A model generated the notes under the pieces. The model worked only from the letters and a program-made list of their open reading frames with translations. It was not told the DNA's origin and searched no databases. From an uncultured bacterium (GTDB lineage Bacteria > Desulfobacterota > Desulfobulbia > Desulfobulbales > Desulfobulbaceae), in contig CAITZN010000223.1 of assembly GCA_903896915.1 (NCBI GenBank), positions 1 to 8,938 on the forward strand: DNA of 8,938 bases, written 5' to 3'. The first letter of the stretch is position 1, and each line of letters starts with the position of its first letter. A program made the translations under genes and the position numbers. Positions 1 to 6,929 of the stretch are shown here, piece by piece.

Positions 1-112
1 CGTTACCAGTCATCATGAGTTTACCTGCGCATTTTTCGTGTCGAGAGTGTTATAGGGGGCTTTAGTGTGGTCACTGTGTGGATCTTCTTCCCGCCTGCAT
101 GCTCGCTTCCGC

Positions 113-943
113 TCAGGACAGCATCACCCGGTTGATCTGCACCTCATCTCGCTGCACCGTGCGGTGATAGGTGACCGCCGGCTTACCGAAAAGGAGCGCA
201 TACCCTTTGATGTGGTCCTCAGGAATGCCTAAACGCTTGTACATATCCGTTGATATTTCAGAAAAGGCCCATCTGATCATAGCGTTCCACAAGGTGCCGA
301 TGCCCATGCTGGCAGCCATCAGCTCGAAATAGCTCATGGCGATGAGGATGTCCGCATCCGGGGTGGAAACCGTCTTCGGTACCGACACCATGAACAGATG
401 CGGCGCGTTCCTGAAGATGATGTCGCGGCCTTGATCCCAGGCCGAGACTACATGTCGGAAATAGCTCTGTGCGTCCGATAGCCGTTTCTCGGTCACTGCG
501 GTGCGAAGCCCTTCGATGGTCTCTTGTCTGAACAGGGCCATGGAGGCCTGATCTTCAATTACCGTAAACAGGCACTGGCGGTTATTTTTTCCGGTCGGGG
601 CGTTAGCCACGGTCCGCAGCATGGATTCGATGACAGCGGCATCAAGGGGTTCGGGCTGGAAGTGGCGGATCGAGCGGCGGCCTCGGATCAGGGCGGTCAT
701 CTGTTGGCCATTGGGCAAGCTTTCCGGCAGTGGTAGGGAGTTCTGCGGATTGCAGCCCAGGATGGACAAGGCACCGGTCGGGCAGACCGCCAGGCAATGC
801 TGGCACTGGATGCAGTGGTGGATTCTTTTCGGGTTGAGCGCCGGAAAGTCCGGCGTCAGCTCAATGATATGGAAAGGACAATCGTCGACGCAGGCCCCGC
901 ACTGAATGCAGAGGGTTTGGTCGACGGTGAATTGCAGGTCCAT
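113..943 (-). CDS. Ferredoxin-nitroreductase fusion protein (4Fe-4S dicluster domain plus nitroreductase domain)
   Basis: This is a 276-aa soluble, cytoplasmic flavin oxidoreductase. The N-terminal part (about residues 1-60) is a bacterial-type dicluster ferredoxin: C12-x2-C15-x2-C18-x3-C22-P and C44-x2-C47-x2-C50-x3-C54-P, enough for two [4Fe-4S] clusters. From about residue 83 the protein is a nitroreductase-fold FMN domain, opening with the usual RGRRSIRHF motif and followed by an APTGKNNRQ segment that normally contacts FMN. Proteins with this architecture are common in strict anaerobes. The ferredoxin part is expected to feed electrons to FMN, which then reduces an organic substrate that cannot be named from sequence. 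The ATG start is supported by a strong GGAGG 5 bases upstream, and the ferredoxin domain begins directly after it. It lies 165 bp downstream of the flavodoxin-fold reductase on the same strand, so the two may share a transcript. No frameshift or missing cluster ligand is seen. Confidence 0.93.
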   Translation of the reverse strand: MDLQFTVDQTLCIQCGACVDDCPFHIIELTPDFPALNPKRIHHCIQCQHCLAVCPTGALSILGCNPQNSLPLPESLPNGQQMTALIRGRRSIRHFQPEPLDAAVIESMLRTVANAPTGKNNRQCLFTVIEDQASMALFRQETIEGLRTAVTEKRLSDAQSYFRHVVSAWDQGRDIIFRNAPHLFMVSVPKTVSTPDADILIAMSYFELMAASMGIGTLWNAMIRWAFSEISTDMYKRLGIPEDHIKGYALLFGKPAVTYHRTVQRDEVQINRVMLS

Positions 944-948
944 GTTTG

Positions 949-953
949 CCTCC
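949..953 (-). promoter_or_regulatory. Ribosome binding site of the ferredoxin-nitroreductase gene
   Basis: On the minus strand this reads GGAGG, a full Shine-Dalgarno core, 5 bases before the ATG at 943. It is the clearest ribosome binding site in the window and fixes the start of that gene. Confidence 0.8.
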
Positions 954-1108
954 TATGGCTGCTGGAAGTCGGGCATTGCGGTATTTGTATTGGGGTGAGA
1001 ATGGCGTATTTGTACTTCTTTCTCCGCAATAAGGCGAATAATACCATTGGTTGCAGCCGGCCGTGAAGGGCAGGCAGGGGAGAGCCGGGCCTGTCATCTT
1101 TCCTGCAG

Positions 1109-1662
1109 TCACTCCCTAGCCAGGCCGGCGGCATCGTTTAGAAAGACGCTGACATCGGTGTTTGGTTGGATCCGGATGCCAGCGGCCGTGATGATTCTGA
1201 CGTCGAAACCGTAGAACTCCAGGTACATCGAATAGCGATCCAGGACATCGCTATGGGCACCTGTCGCATCAACATGCGACAGGATAAGCACCGCGGTTTT
1301 AACTGGGGGGAGACGGCTGCTGTCGTCCTCAGTCGTCGCATCTGTTTTGATCAGCGACCACATCCGGTCATAAAACATTTTGAACTGGCCGCAGGTGTCG
1401 CCGAAATAGACCGGTGCGGAAAAGACGGCAATGTCCGCGGAATACAGATCATCAAGGATTGCGGTGACATCATCCTTGAGGACGCACCGATCGGAGCGGG
1501 TGTGGCATCCTTCACAACCCTGGCATCCCCGGTACTGCATGGCGTTGAGGTAATAATCCGTGACCGTGGCCCCCATATGGGCGGCGGTTTCCGTAAAGGC
1601 CTGAGCGATCAGGGCGCTGTCCCGTTTTTTCTGGCACTGCCGATGATGTTGATTATTTTCAA
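1109..1662 (-). pseudogene. Flavodoxin-fold NAD(P)H/FMN reductase with Isf-like cysteine motif, frameshifted near its start
   Basis: The product resembles NADPH-dependent FMN reductases and iron-sulfur flavoproteins. A compact C-x2-C-x2-C-x6-C motif (codons between 1525 and 1484) matches the arrangement that holds the [4Fe-4S] cluster in Isf proteins. It is followed by LKDD and by a SAPVYFGDTCGQFK segment typical of the family's second FMN loop. The FMN phosphate motif expected at the N-terminus is present but in another frame: from TTG at 1662 one reads LKIINIIGSARKNGT and then meets a stop. The other frame resumes at about 1618 with SALIAQAFTETAA. One missing base between about 1616 and 1622 explains this. 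The longer open frame reaching back to 1921 is an out-of-frame extension with no family-like sequence. The start is TTG with a weak AGG about 10 bases upstream. It may be a real pseudogene or a one-base sequencing or assembly error in an otherwise normal gene of about 185 aa. Confidence 0.75.
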
Positions 1663-1927
1663 AGGGATAACCTGTCGTTGTAAAGAGTTTGTTGGGAAAA
1701 TGGCGCACTTTGATTATCCATAATTGTAAAGGCAACAGGGCCATTTTTCCAGGGAATAATGGCGATGTGGATGTGCAATGAAGGTGTACAGGGGCAAGTG
1801 ATCCTGGCCGTAGCTTGTTCAAGAAGCGGTGATTATCGTTTGAACTTGCAAGCGGCTTGAAAGAGATGGAAAAAATGGGTGATGTGTGGCAGAAAGGAAC
1901 CGCTTGCCGAGTTGAGGGCAAGGTTTA
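1663..1927. other. Non-coding stretch upstream of the flavodoxin-fold reductase
   Basis: No gene is supported here. The open minus-strand frame across it is a spurious extension of the frameshifted reductase. The only structure seen is a short stem-loop, CTTGCC (1903-1908) and GGCAAG (1917-1922) around an 8-base loop. The reductase promoter should lie in this stretch, but no convincing -35/-10 pair was picked out. Confidence 0.5.
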
Positions 1928-2051
1928 ATTCCAATTCTAAATCAAACGTTAACTTTGTCGGCTGCGCTGTACGGCTCCTCTCCGTACTACTTGTACTGTC
2001 TCGTCGCTGCTCGCTTGCCTTCGCGTTCTCATTTTGATTTAGAAATGGAAT
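1928..2051. repeat. 124-bp unit with 19-bp terminal inverted repeats (MITE-like candidate)
   Basis: The left end (1928-1946) and right end (2033-2051) are inverted repeats matching at 18 of 19 positions; the right copy reads TTTGATTTAGAAATGGAAT. The 86-bp interior has a perfect 6-bp hairpin, GTACGG (1969-1974) with CCGTAC (1982-1987). Base composition is sharply different between the AT-rich ends and the GC-rich interior. There is no open reading frame of note inside, and no clear target-site duplication could be made out. Size, terminal repeats and lack of coding content fit a miniature inverted-repeat element or a dispersed palindromic repeat. A very long transcribed hairpin is the alternative. 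It stops 22 bases before the HMG-CoA lyase start, so it may carry or displace that gene's promoter. Confidence 0.6.
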
Positions 2052-2073
2052 AATCGGGAAAATATACTACCAG

Positions 2074-3003
2074 ATGAGTGCAAAGATGCGGGTTGTCTTG
2101 GAAGAAGAATCCCTGCGCGATGGTTTGCAGGCGGAAAGCAGGCTGTTCAGCCTGACGGAAAAACTGCAGGTGGTGCGCCTGCTGGTCGATGCCGGGATCA
2201 AACGGCTGCAACTCGGCAGTTTTGTCAATCCGCGCTCGGTGCCCCAGATGGCCAATTCCGATGTTCTGGTGTCGCTGGCCCGCAAAGAATTTCCCGATTT
2301 GCTCTGTACTGGTCTGGTGCTCAATGAAAAGGGGTTGGAGCGCGCTGTTCGCTGCGGCCTAGGCCATATCAGCATGTCGGTCTCTGTGTCGGACAGCCAC
2401 AGCCGGAGAAATGTTGGTCAACCAGCGGCAAAAGCCCTTGAGCTGATGACCGGGTTGATTGGTGTGGCTGCTGCTGCGGGGCTTGGCGTTCGTGCCGGGG
2501 TGCAATGCGCCTTTGGCTGCGTGTACGAAGGGGCGGTGGCCGAAGAAGCGGTGCTGGAAGCTGTGGCGCAGATGGTCGCGGCCGGCGCTGGTGCCATCAA
2601 TCTGGCGGATACTACCGGCATGGCCTATCCGCTCCAGGTGAAAAGCCTGGTGGCCAGGGTGCATGAGGCGTTTCCAGAGGTTGAGCTTTCCTTGCATCTC
2701 CATGATACCCGTGGCTTGGGGCTGATGAATATGGTCGCCGGTTTTGAAGCCGGGGTGCGGCTGTTTGACGTGGCGGCCGGCGGCCTGGGCGGCTGCCCCT
2801 GTGTCCCCGGAGCGGTTGGCAATGTTGCCAGCGAGGACGCCGTCAACATGTTCCACGGCATGGGGATCGAGACCGGGATTGATCTGGCCGCCCTCTGCCG
2901 GGTGGTCGATTATTATGAAACCCTGCTCGAACGTAAGTTGTCGGGAAGGATGAATCGGGTGCTGCATGCCCTGCCGACAGGGAATGGCCGCTTAGGTATT
3001 TGA
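2074..3003 (+). CDS. Hydroxymethylglutaryl-CoA lyase (HMGL/DRE-TIM metallolyase family)
   Basis: This 309-aa protein is predicted to cleave 3-hydroxy-3-methylglutaryl-CoA to acetyl-CoA and acetoacetate in the cytoplasm, the last step of leucine breakdown. It spans a full TIM barrel of usual family length. The divalent-metal and catalytic residues line up in spacing with the human enzyme: R15-D16 in LRDGLQ (human R41-D42), H208 and H210 in HLHDTRG (human H233, H235), C241 in GGLGGCP (human C266), N250 (human N275) and E254 (human E279). Unusually, the residue matching human E72 is Gln46 in the strand QLGSFVNP. This seems shared by a bacterial subclade, so a related acyl-CoA substrate is possible. 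The ATG at 2074 has only a weak GGGAA-like site upstream; ATG at 2086 is an alternative that costs four residues. The gene stands alone, with non-coding DNA on both sides. Confidence 0.88.
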   Translation: MSAKMRVVLEEESLRDGLQAESRLFSLTEKLQVVRLLVDAGIKRLQLGSFVNPRSVPQMANSDVLVSLARKEFPDLLCTGLVLNEKGLERAVRCGLGHISMSVSVSDSHSRRNVGQPAAKALELMTGLIGVAAAAGLGVRAGVQCAFGCVYEGAVAEEAVLEAVAQMVAAGAGAINLADTTGMAYPLQVKSLVARVHEAFPEVELSLHLHDTRGLGLMNMVAGFEAGVRLFDVAAGGLGGCPCVPGAVGNVASEDAVNMFHGMGIETGIDLAALCRVVDYYETLLERKLSGRMNRVLHALPTGNGRLGI

Positions 3004-3135
3004 CCTGGCGGTCGACCCTTGATGAAGTTCATAACGGACATAACAGATTTAAGACATTTGTTGATGTAGTCTGCAGAACCCTTTCGTCCTGTTGCATCAT
3101 ATAGACTGCTGTGGATTCGGTGCCATTTTTTACTC

Positions 3136-3163
3136 TTTGCATTTTAAGTAGTTATCATATACA
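3136..3163 (+). promoter_or_regulatory. Possible sigma-70-type promoter upstream of the permease gene
   Basis: TTTGCA (3136-3141) and TATACA (3158-3163) are separated by 16 bp in an AT-rich patch. Each box matches four of six consensus bases. It would start transcription just before the stem-loop-rich stretch at 3183-3278, giving the permease a leader of about 200 bases. This is only a weak pattern match. Confidence 0.3.
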
Positions 3164-3182
3164 GCGGGGCATGGGGAACGTC

Positions 3183-3278
3183 AGGGGAAAGACCGCAAAG
3201 GATTTCCCTCCACACCCCTTTGCGTGAGGGGCGCTTGCCTTAAGGGTTCAATGGCAAGTACACGAGGGTCTAAACCCT
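3183..3278 (+). other. Stem-loop-rich leader region of unknown type
   Basis: Several inverted repeats crowd this non-coding stretch. GGGAAA (3185-3190) can pair with TTTCCC (3203-3208). CGCAAAGG (3194-3201) pairs perfectly with CCTTTGCG (3217-3224), overlapping and excluding the first pair. CTTGCC (3234-3239) pairs with GGCAAG (3253-3258). AGGGT (3265-3269) pairs with ACCCT (3274-3278) over a 4-base loop, while AGGGTT at 3244-3249 could compete for the same AACCCT. Mutually exclusive pairing is typical of regulatory leaders, but the sequence does not match a riboswitch class that I recognise. It could also be a remnant of a mobile element. The rest of the 3004-3366 gap shows nothing definite. 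Confidence 0.35.
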
Positions 3279-3366
3279 GGCGGGCATTTCTGGTTTATAT
3301 TATGTTGAAGCGCCCAGCCAGTTATCTGTATTTTTGACCAAACAACTGCCCAAGAGTGCTGCCTTC

Positions 3367-4968
3367 ATGTCCCCATTGTTATTAACCCTGCTGCCTATTG
3401 CCGTCATTCTGATTCTCCTTTTGATATTTCGTAAGGCTGCTGACATCAGCGGCATCATTGGATGGCTCCTGATCTCACTGGTAGCCTGGCTCGGGTTTCA
3501 AACCTCTGTCGAAGTGATCTTGCGTTCCACGGGTGCTGGTCTCATTCGTTCCTTTTCTGTGTCGCTCATTGTGGCTGCATCGCTGCTGCAGATGGCTATT
3601 ATGGAAAAAACAGGGGCTTTGCAACGGATAACCATTTTCATCAAGACCATTGCCAGCGGCAACCGTTCGGTCCAGATAATGATGATCAACATTGGCTTCG
3701 GTACTCTGATGGTAGCTGTCGGTGCCACACCAGTCTCCATTCTCCCTCCGATATTGGTTGCCATGGGATATTCCACCTATGTGGCTATTGCCCTGCCGGC
3801 CATCGGCTATGATGCTCTTTGCACCTACGCCCTGCTCGGTGCTCCGATTGTTGTCTTCGTCGATATTGCTAACAATTTCCTTGGGAATGGGAATGAAATC
3901 ACCCTGCACCAGGCGGGCATGGTCTTCTTTCAGTTTCTGCCGGTAGTTTCCACTTTGATCGGGTTCTGCATGCTCTGGATCGTCGGCCGATGGCGAGCTA
4001 TACGAAAGGGATGGCTTCCCTGTCTGATTACCGGTGGGGTTATCGGCGTTGTCTCATCATTTACCAACCGCTACGACAATCTCGTGGTACTGACCGGGGT
4101 CCTCTGCGGCATTGCGGTCATCCTGGCCATGAGTCTTTACCTGATTGTTACGGGAAAACCGATCCTTGATCGGCGTCACCTGACAGCGGAAGAACTAACC
4201 CTGGCAAAAAATTATCCGCTTTGGCGGGCGGTTATGCCCTGGATCATACTTGTTGTACTGATCCTGATTTTGAATGTTCCACAGGACCTTTTCACCTGGC
4301 TCTATCGAACCATGAAACTGCCAATCCTCGGACTGACGGCCGACGGCAAGCCTCTCGACACCCGTGCTCTCTGGCAGGCCTACACCTGGATTCTGGTCAG
4401 CACTCTGTTTGCACTTCCTTTTCTGCGCCCCACCAAGAGACAGTTGCGTGATGCTTTTTCGATATGGCTCAAGCGGGCACCAAGACCAGTCTTTGCTGCC
4501 GCTATTTTCTTTGCCATCGGTGAGATCATGAATATGTCTGGCTATGACATGGCTGCACAGAAGTTTGCCATGCCGAGCATGGTTAAAGTGCTCGCAGACA
4601 ATTCAGCCCAGGTGTTTCAGGGGGCGTATGGGCAAATAGTCGCTTTTATAGGACTTTTCGGGGGGTTTTTGACCGGGAGCGAGGCCTCGACCATCGCAAT
4701 GTTTGCTAAGTACACCATGTCTACGGCTCGAAATCTCAACCTTTCCACGGATGGTTTGCTTATTGTTACAGCTGGCCTTGCTTTTGGCGGCGGACTTGCC
4801 AGCGTCGTCTCGCCAGCAAAACTGCAGAATGCAGCCGCCTCTATAGACAGGATTGGTGATGAAGGGGTGGTGATTCGGGTCGCCTTTGTTCTTGCGCTGC
4901 TGCTGACACTCATTACATCTTTTTTTGTCGTGCTGCTCTTGTCGGTGAGCGGACACAGCGTATCATGA
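3367..4968 (+). CDS. L-lactate permease family (LctP/LldP) transporter
   Basis: This is an inner-membrane carrier of about 533 aa with some 12 or more hydrophobic segments, expected to import lactate, glycolate or a similar small carboxylate with protons. It carries family motifs: AVGATPVSILPP in the first third, the near-invariant GGFLTGSEASTIAMFAK (about 4660-4710), and SPAKLQNAAASI (from 4810), near the C-terminus. Length matches the family. An upstream in-frame TTG at 3334 would add 11 polar residues with no ribosome binding site. ATG at 3367 is preferred because it places the first hydrophobic helix (SPLLLTLLPIAVILILLLIF) right at the N-terminus as in relatives, and an AAGAG lies 10 bases upstream. 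No lactate dehydrogenase gene is adjacent, so the substrate is not settled by context. The HMG-CoA lyase gene ends 363 bp upstream on the same strand. Confidence 0.9.
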   Translation: MSPLLLTLLPIAVILILLLIFRKAADISGIIGWLLISLVAWLGFQTSVEVILRSTGAGLIRSFSVSLIVAASLLQMAIMEKTGALQRITIFIKTIASGNRSVQIMMINIGFGTLMVAVGATPVSILPPILVAMGYSTYVAIALPAIGYDALCTYALLGAPIVVFVDIANNFLGNGNEITLHQAGMVFFQFLPVVSTLIGFCMLWIVGRWRAIRKGWLPCLITGGVIGVVSSFTNRYDNLVVLTGVLCGIAVILAMSLYLIVTGKPILDRRHLTAEELTLAKNYPLWRAVMPWIILVVLILILNVPQDLFTWLYRTMKLPILGLTADGKPLDTRALWQAYTWILVSTLFALPFLRPTKRQLRDAFSIWLKRAPRPVFAAAIFFAIGEIMNMSGYDMAAQKFAMPSMVKVLADNSAQVFQGAYGQIVAFIGLFGGFLTGSEASTIAMFAKYTMSTARNLNLSTDGLLIVTAGLAFGGGLASVVSPAKLQNAAASIDRIGDEGVVIRVAFVLALLLTLITSFFVVLLLSVSGHSVS

Positions 4969-5123
4969 AACAAATAATGTCATTAGATTCGTTACGCGAT
5001 GATGAAAACAGAGCGACTTGTAACAAAGAAGTTCTGTCAGGACCCCGCGTTTTTTCTATGATTAATTAGAGGTGGTCCAGGAAAGCATTTGCGTAAGGGG
5101 GATCAGTTCTCAGGGTTAACATC

Positions 5124-5144
5124 AGGAGGTGTTGCCCACCTTTT
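5124..5144 (+). terminator. Weak rho-independent terminator candidate
   Basis: AGGAGGTG (5124-5131) and CACCTTTT (5137-5144) form a stem of five Watson-Crick pairs plus G-U and A-U pairs around a 5-base loop, ending in TTTT. It lies about 155 bases after the permease stop, so it would end a transcript with a long 3' tail. The stem is modest and T-tract short. Confidence 0.3.
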
Positions 5145-5343
5145 GATTACAACCATAAAGAGAAATCTCTGTGAATGTAACTTCCCATAGTTAACATTGA
5201 TTGGCAATAGTTTGACCATGCTTTTGCATTCAACTGGTTAGTTGACATAAAGCTCAGCTCGTTCTGAGCAAGGCCCACTCCCGCCTTTACCATTTGGGAT
5301 TTAATACAGATCATTTACGGATCTGGCACCACAATGGGTGGAC
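5145..5343 (+). promoter_or_regulatory. Upstream region of the NapH-like gene with two perfect hairpins
   Basis: No gene is seen here. A consensus TTGACA occurs at 5242-5247 but has no good -10 box at normal spacing. Two perfect 6-bp inverted repeats follow: GCTCAG/CTGAGC (5252-5257 and 5264-5269, 6-base loop) and CAGATC/GATCTG (5307-5312 and 5320-5325, 7-base loop). The second ends 18 bases before the start codon, where it could act as an operator or hide the ribosome binding site. The octamer GTTAACAT occurs here and once more at about 5115. Confidence 0.35.
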
Positions 5344-6705
5344 ATGCCGCTTTTAGAACGCATCAAAGAGATCATCAAGGTTTTATTTGTTTTCGACGAA
5401 GAGGCGCGTGTCGATCTGTTTGCTCTTTTTCCAGGGATCAAACGATTCTATCAGCATCGCTACAACCTTTTCTATCTTCGCAGCTTCGGCGATATCGCTT
5501 TTTCCCTCATTATTCTCCTGGGGCTGTTCGGTCCCGAGGATCCAAACCGCAACGTCTCGCTCTTCTTGGCTTGGGGGATCTGGTGGGTCAGCATCGTGAT
5601 GAGCTGGTTTTTCATGGGCAGGTCCTGGTGCGGCATCTGCCCTTTCCCCGGTATCGGCCGCATCCTGCAGGTCCTGAGGCTGAGCCTCAACCGTGAACCT
5701 CCCTTTTTCCTGATCAAGCATTGCACCTCCTTTGCCCTGAGCTTTTTTGCCCTGATCATCTGGACCGAATCGGTGACCGAGATGAAGCAGTGGCCGTTCG
5801 GCACAGCCCTGCTGCTCATGAGCATCCTCCTTGGGGCCACGATCATGGCCATTCTTTTCCGTGGCCAGTCCTGGTGCCGCTATCTCTGCCCCATGGGAAA
5901 AATCATCGGCTCGGCGGCCACCCTGTCTATGATCGAACTGCGGCCCGACCTCAACAAATGCAAAGCCTGCCGAACCTTTGCCTGCAAGAAAGGAAAGGAG
6001 AGCGAGGCGGGTTGTCCGATATACCTTGGCGCTTTCAACATCAAAAACAACATCGACTGCCTTCTCTGCGGGCGTTGTCTCGCTCTCTGTGATCGGGACA
6101 GCCCTCGTTTGAAACTGCGCAATCCCTTTGTCGAGTTGATCATTAACAAAGGCCGCCATCTCACTTGCTCCTTGATCATCCCCTTCCTGATCGGTTCACA
6201 ACTGGCGCGCTTCATCCAGCATACCGCCCCCTATGCCGTGATTAAACAGTGGTTGTTCGGCTCCAATGCCCTTGCCTTCAGCCTATTGCTTGTGCTGGGC
6301 TTTGCTTGCGCCGCGCAGGTGATTCGCTTTGGCTCCTCTCTCTTCACTACCACCGAAGACCCCTTGTTCGGAAAATTCTCGCCCATGGTTCCAGTCCTGG
6401 TGCCGCTCGCCTTTACCGGCGAATTGGCTTATCGCCTCGATTATTTCCTCGCCAATATCGGCGATGTCGTGCCCACCTTTGGAAGACAGTTCGGATTTCA
6501 TCTCGAGCACCTGTCCTTTTCAATTTCCGCCACAACGATTCACTGGATAGGCTTGGCCGTGATGGGCATCGGCACGATTTCAGGCAATTACGTGCTCCAT
6601 CTTTTCAATACTCGCGACTTTGCGGGCATGATCCCGAAAAGGAATTATTATGGCCTGCACATTCTCATGCTCCTTGTGAGCGCGATCTACGTTTTTGTTG
6701 TGTAA
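5344..6705 (+). CDS. NapH/NosR-like membrane protein with four cysteine clusters (polyferredoxin-type)
   Basis: This is a multi-spanning inner-membrane iron-sulfur protein of 453 aa. Two membrane-edge motifs typical of the NapH/NosR/CcoG group are present: W-C96-GI-C99-PFPG and W-C178-RYL-C182-PMGK, each next to a hydrophobic helix. A cytoplasmic ferredoxin-like insert follows: C206-x2-C209-x4-C214-x9-C224-P and C239-x2-C242-x2-C245-x3-C249. The first of these has odd spacing, and the last cysteine is followed by Asp instead of Pro. The C-terminal 180 residues add about five more hydrophobic segments containing several histidines, which could bind haem or quinone. Relatives pass electrons from quinol or ferredoxin to periplasmic or membrane partners. 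No NapG, NapC, NosZ or cytochrome gene is next to it. GTG at 5338 would add two residues; neither start has a convincing ribosome binding site. The role in electron transfer is well supported, but the partner is unknown. Confidence 0.85.
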   Translation: MPLLERIKEIIKVLFVFDEEARVDLFALFPGIKRFYQHRYNLFYLRSFGDIAFSLIILLGLFGPEDPNRNVSLFLAWGIWWVSIVMSWFFMGRSWCGICPFPGIGRILQVLRLSLNREPPFFLIKHCTSFALSFFALIIWTESVTEMKQWPFGTALLLMSILLGATIMAILFRGQSWCRYLCPMGKIIGSAATLSMIELRPDLNKCKACRTFACKKGKESEAGCPIYLGAFNIKNNIDCLLCGRCLALCDRDSPRLKLRNPFVELIINKGRHLTCSLIIPFLIGSQLARFIQHTAPYAVIKQWLFGSNALAFSLLLVLGFACAAQVIRFGSSLFTTTEDPLFGKFSPMVPVLVPLAFTGELAYRLDYFLANIGDVVPTFGRQFGFHLEHLSFSISATTIHWIGLAVMGIGTISGNYVLHLFNTRDFAGMIPKRNYYGLHILMLLVSAIYVFVV

Positions 6706-6745
6706 CATATCGGTGCTCTAATGTTGTGATGTCGGGAAAGTGAAG

Positions 6746-6777
6746 CTTGATCGGAAAATCAAGAGGGTGGGGCACCC
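6746..6777 (+). other. Two adjacent hairpins after the NapH-like gene
   Basis: CTTGAT (6746-6751) and ATCAAG (6758-6763) form a perfect 6-bp stem over a 6-base loop. One base later GGGTG (6765-6769) and CACCC (6773-6777) form a second stem over GGG. Neither is followed by a T-tract, so they may protect the 3' end of the message or help a rho-dependent stop. They lie 40 bases past the stop codon. Confidence 0.35.
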
Positions 6778-6821
6778 GTATAGGGAGAATAATCCGTTAA
6801 TGAAAAAAGAATGAACAGTCG

Positions 6822-6875
6822 ATTTCCAACTGCAAAGGATTTAGGCGAGACGATGGGTCATGACTCATTGGAAAT
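6822..6875. repeat. Inverted repeat pair between the NapH-like gene and the IS remnant
   Basis: ATTTCCAA (6822-6829) is an exact inverted match to TTGGAAAT (6868-6875), with a GTCATGAC palindrome between them. It lies in non-coding DNA near the left edge of the insertion-sequence fragment and might be part of the same mobile scar. An 8-bp pair at this distance could also be chance. Confidence 0.25.
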
Positions 6876-6929
6876 ATCGTAACTTTACAGGATGAGAAAT
6901 TCGACCGTAAATTGCAAACAACATGAGCC

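Noticed and set aside
1166..1723. 185-codon open frame on the plus strand across the flavodoxin-fold reductase
   Set aside because: The minus strand carries the recognisable cysteine motif and FMN loops; the plus-strand translation resembles nothing.
1663..1921. 86-codon N-terminal extension of the flavodoxin-fold reductase
   Set aside because: It is out of frame with the real FMN-binding start (TTG at 1662), has no family-like sequence, and exists only because of the frameshift.
2359..2967. 202-codon open frame on the minus strand across the HMG-CoA lyase
   Set aside because: It is a shadow of a well-supported gene whose catalytic residues are all in the plus-strand frame.
3180..3280. Cyclic-di-GMP, glycine, TPP or cobalamin riboswitch
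   Set aside because: Stems are present, but the conserved core sequences of these classes, as I know them, are not.
3302..3337. Eleven-codon leader peptide overlapping the TTG at 3334
   Set aside because: It has no ribosome binding site and no regulatory codon run, and the permease probably starts at 3367.
5060..5183. Open stretch on the plus strand after the permease that could encode a transposase tail
   Set aside because: About 40 codons without a start codon or any recognisable family motif; likely chance.
5383..6159. 258-codon open frame on the minus strand across the NapH-like gene
   Set aside because: It is antisense to a gene with clear cysteine motifs and membrane helices, and its translation is a charged, low-complexity sequence with no family features.
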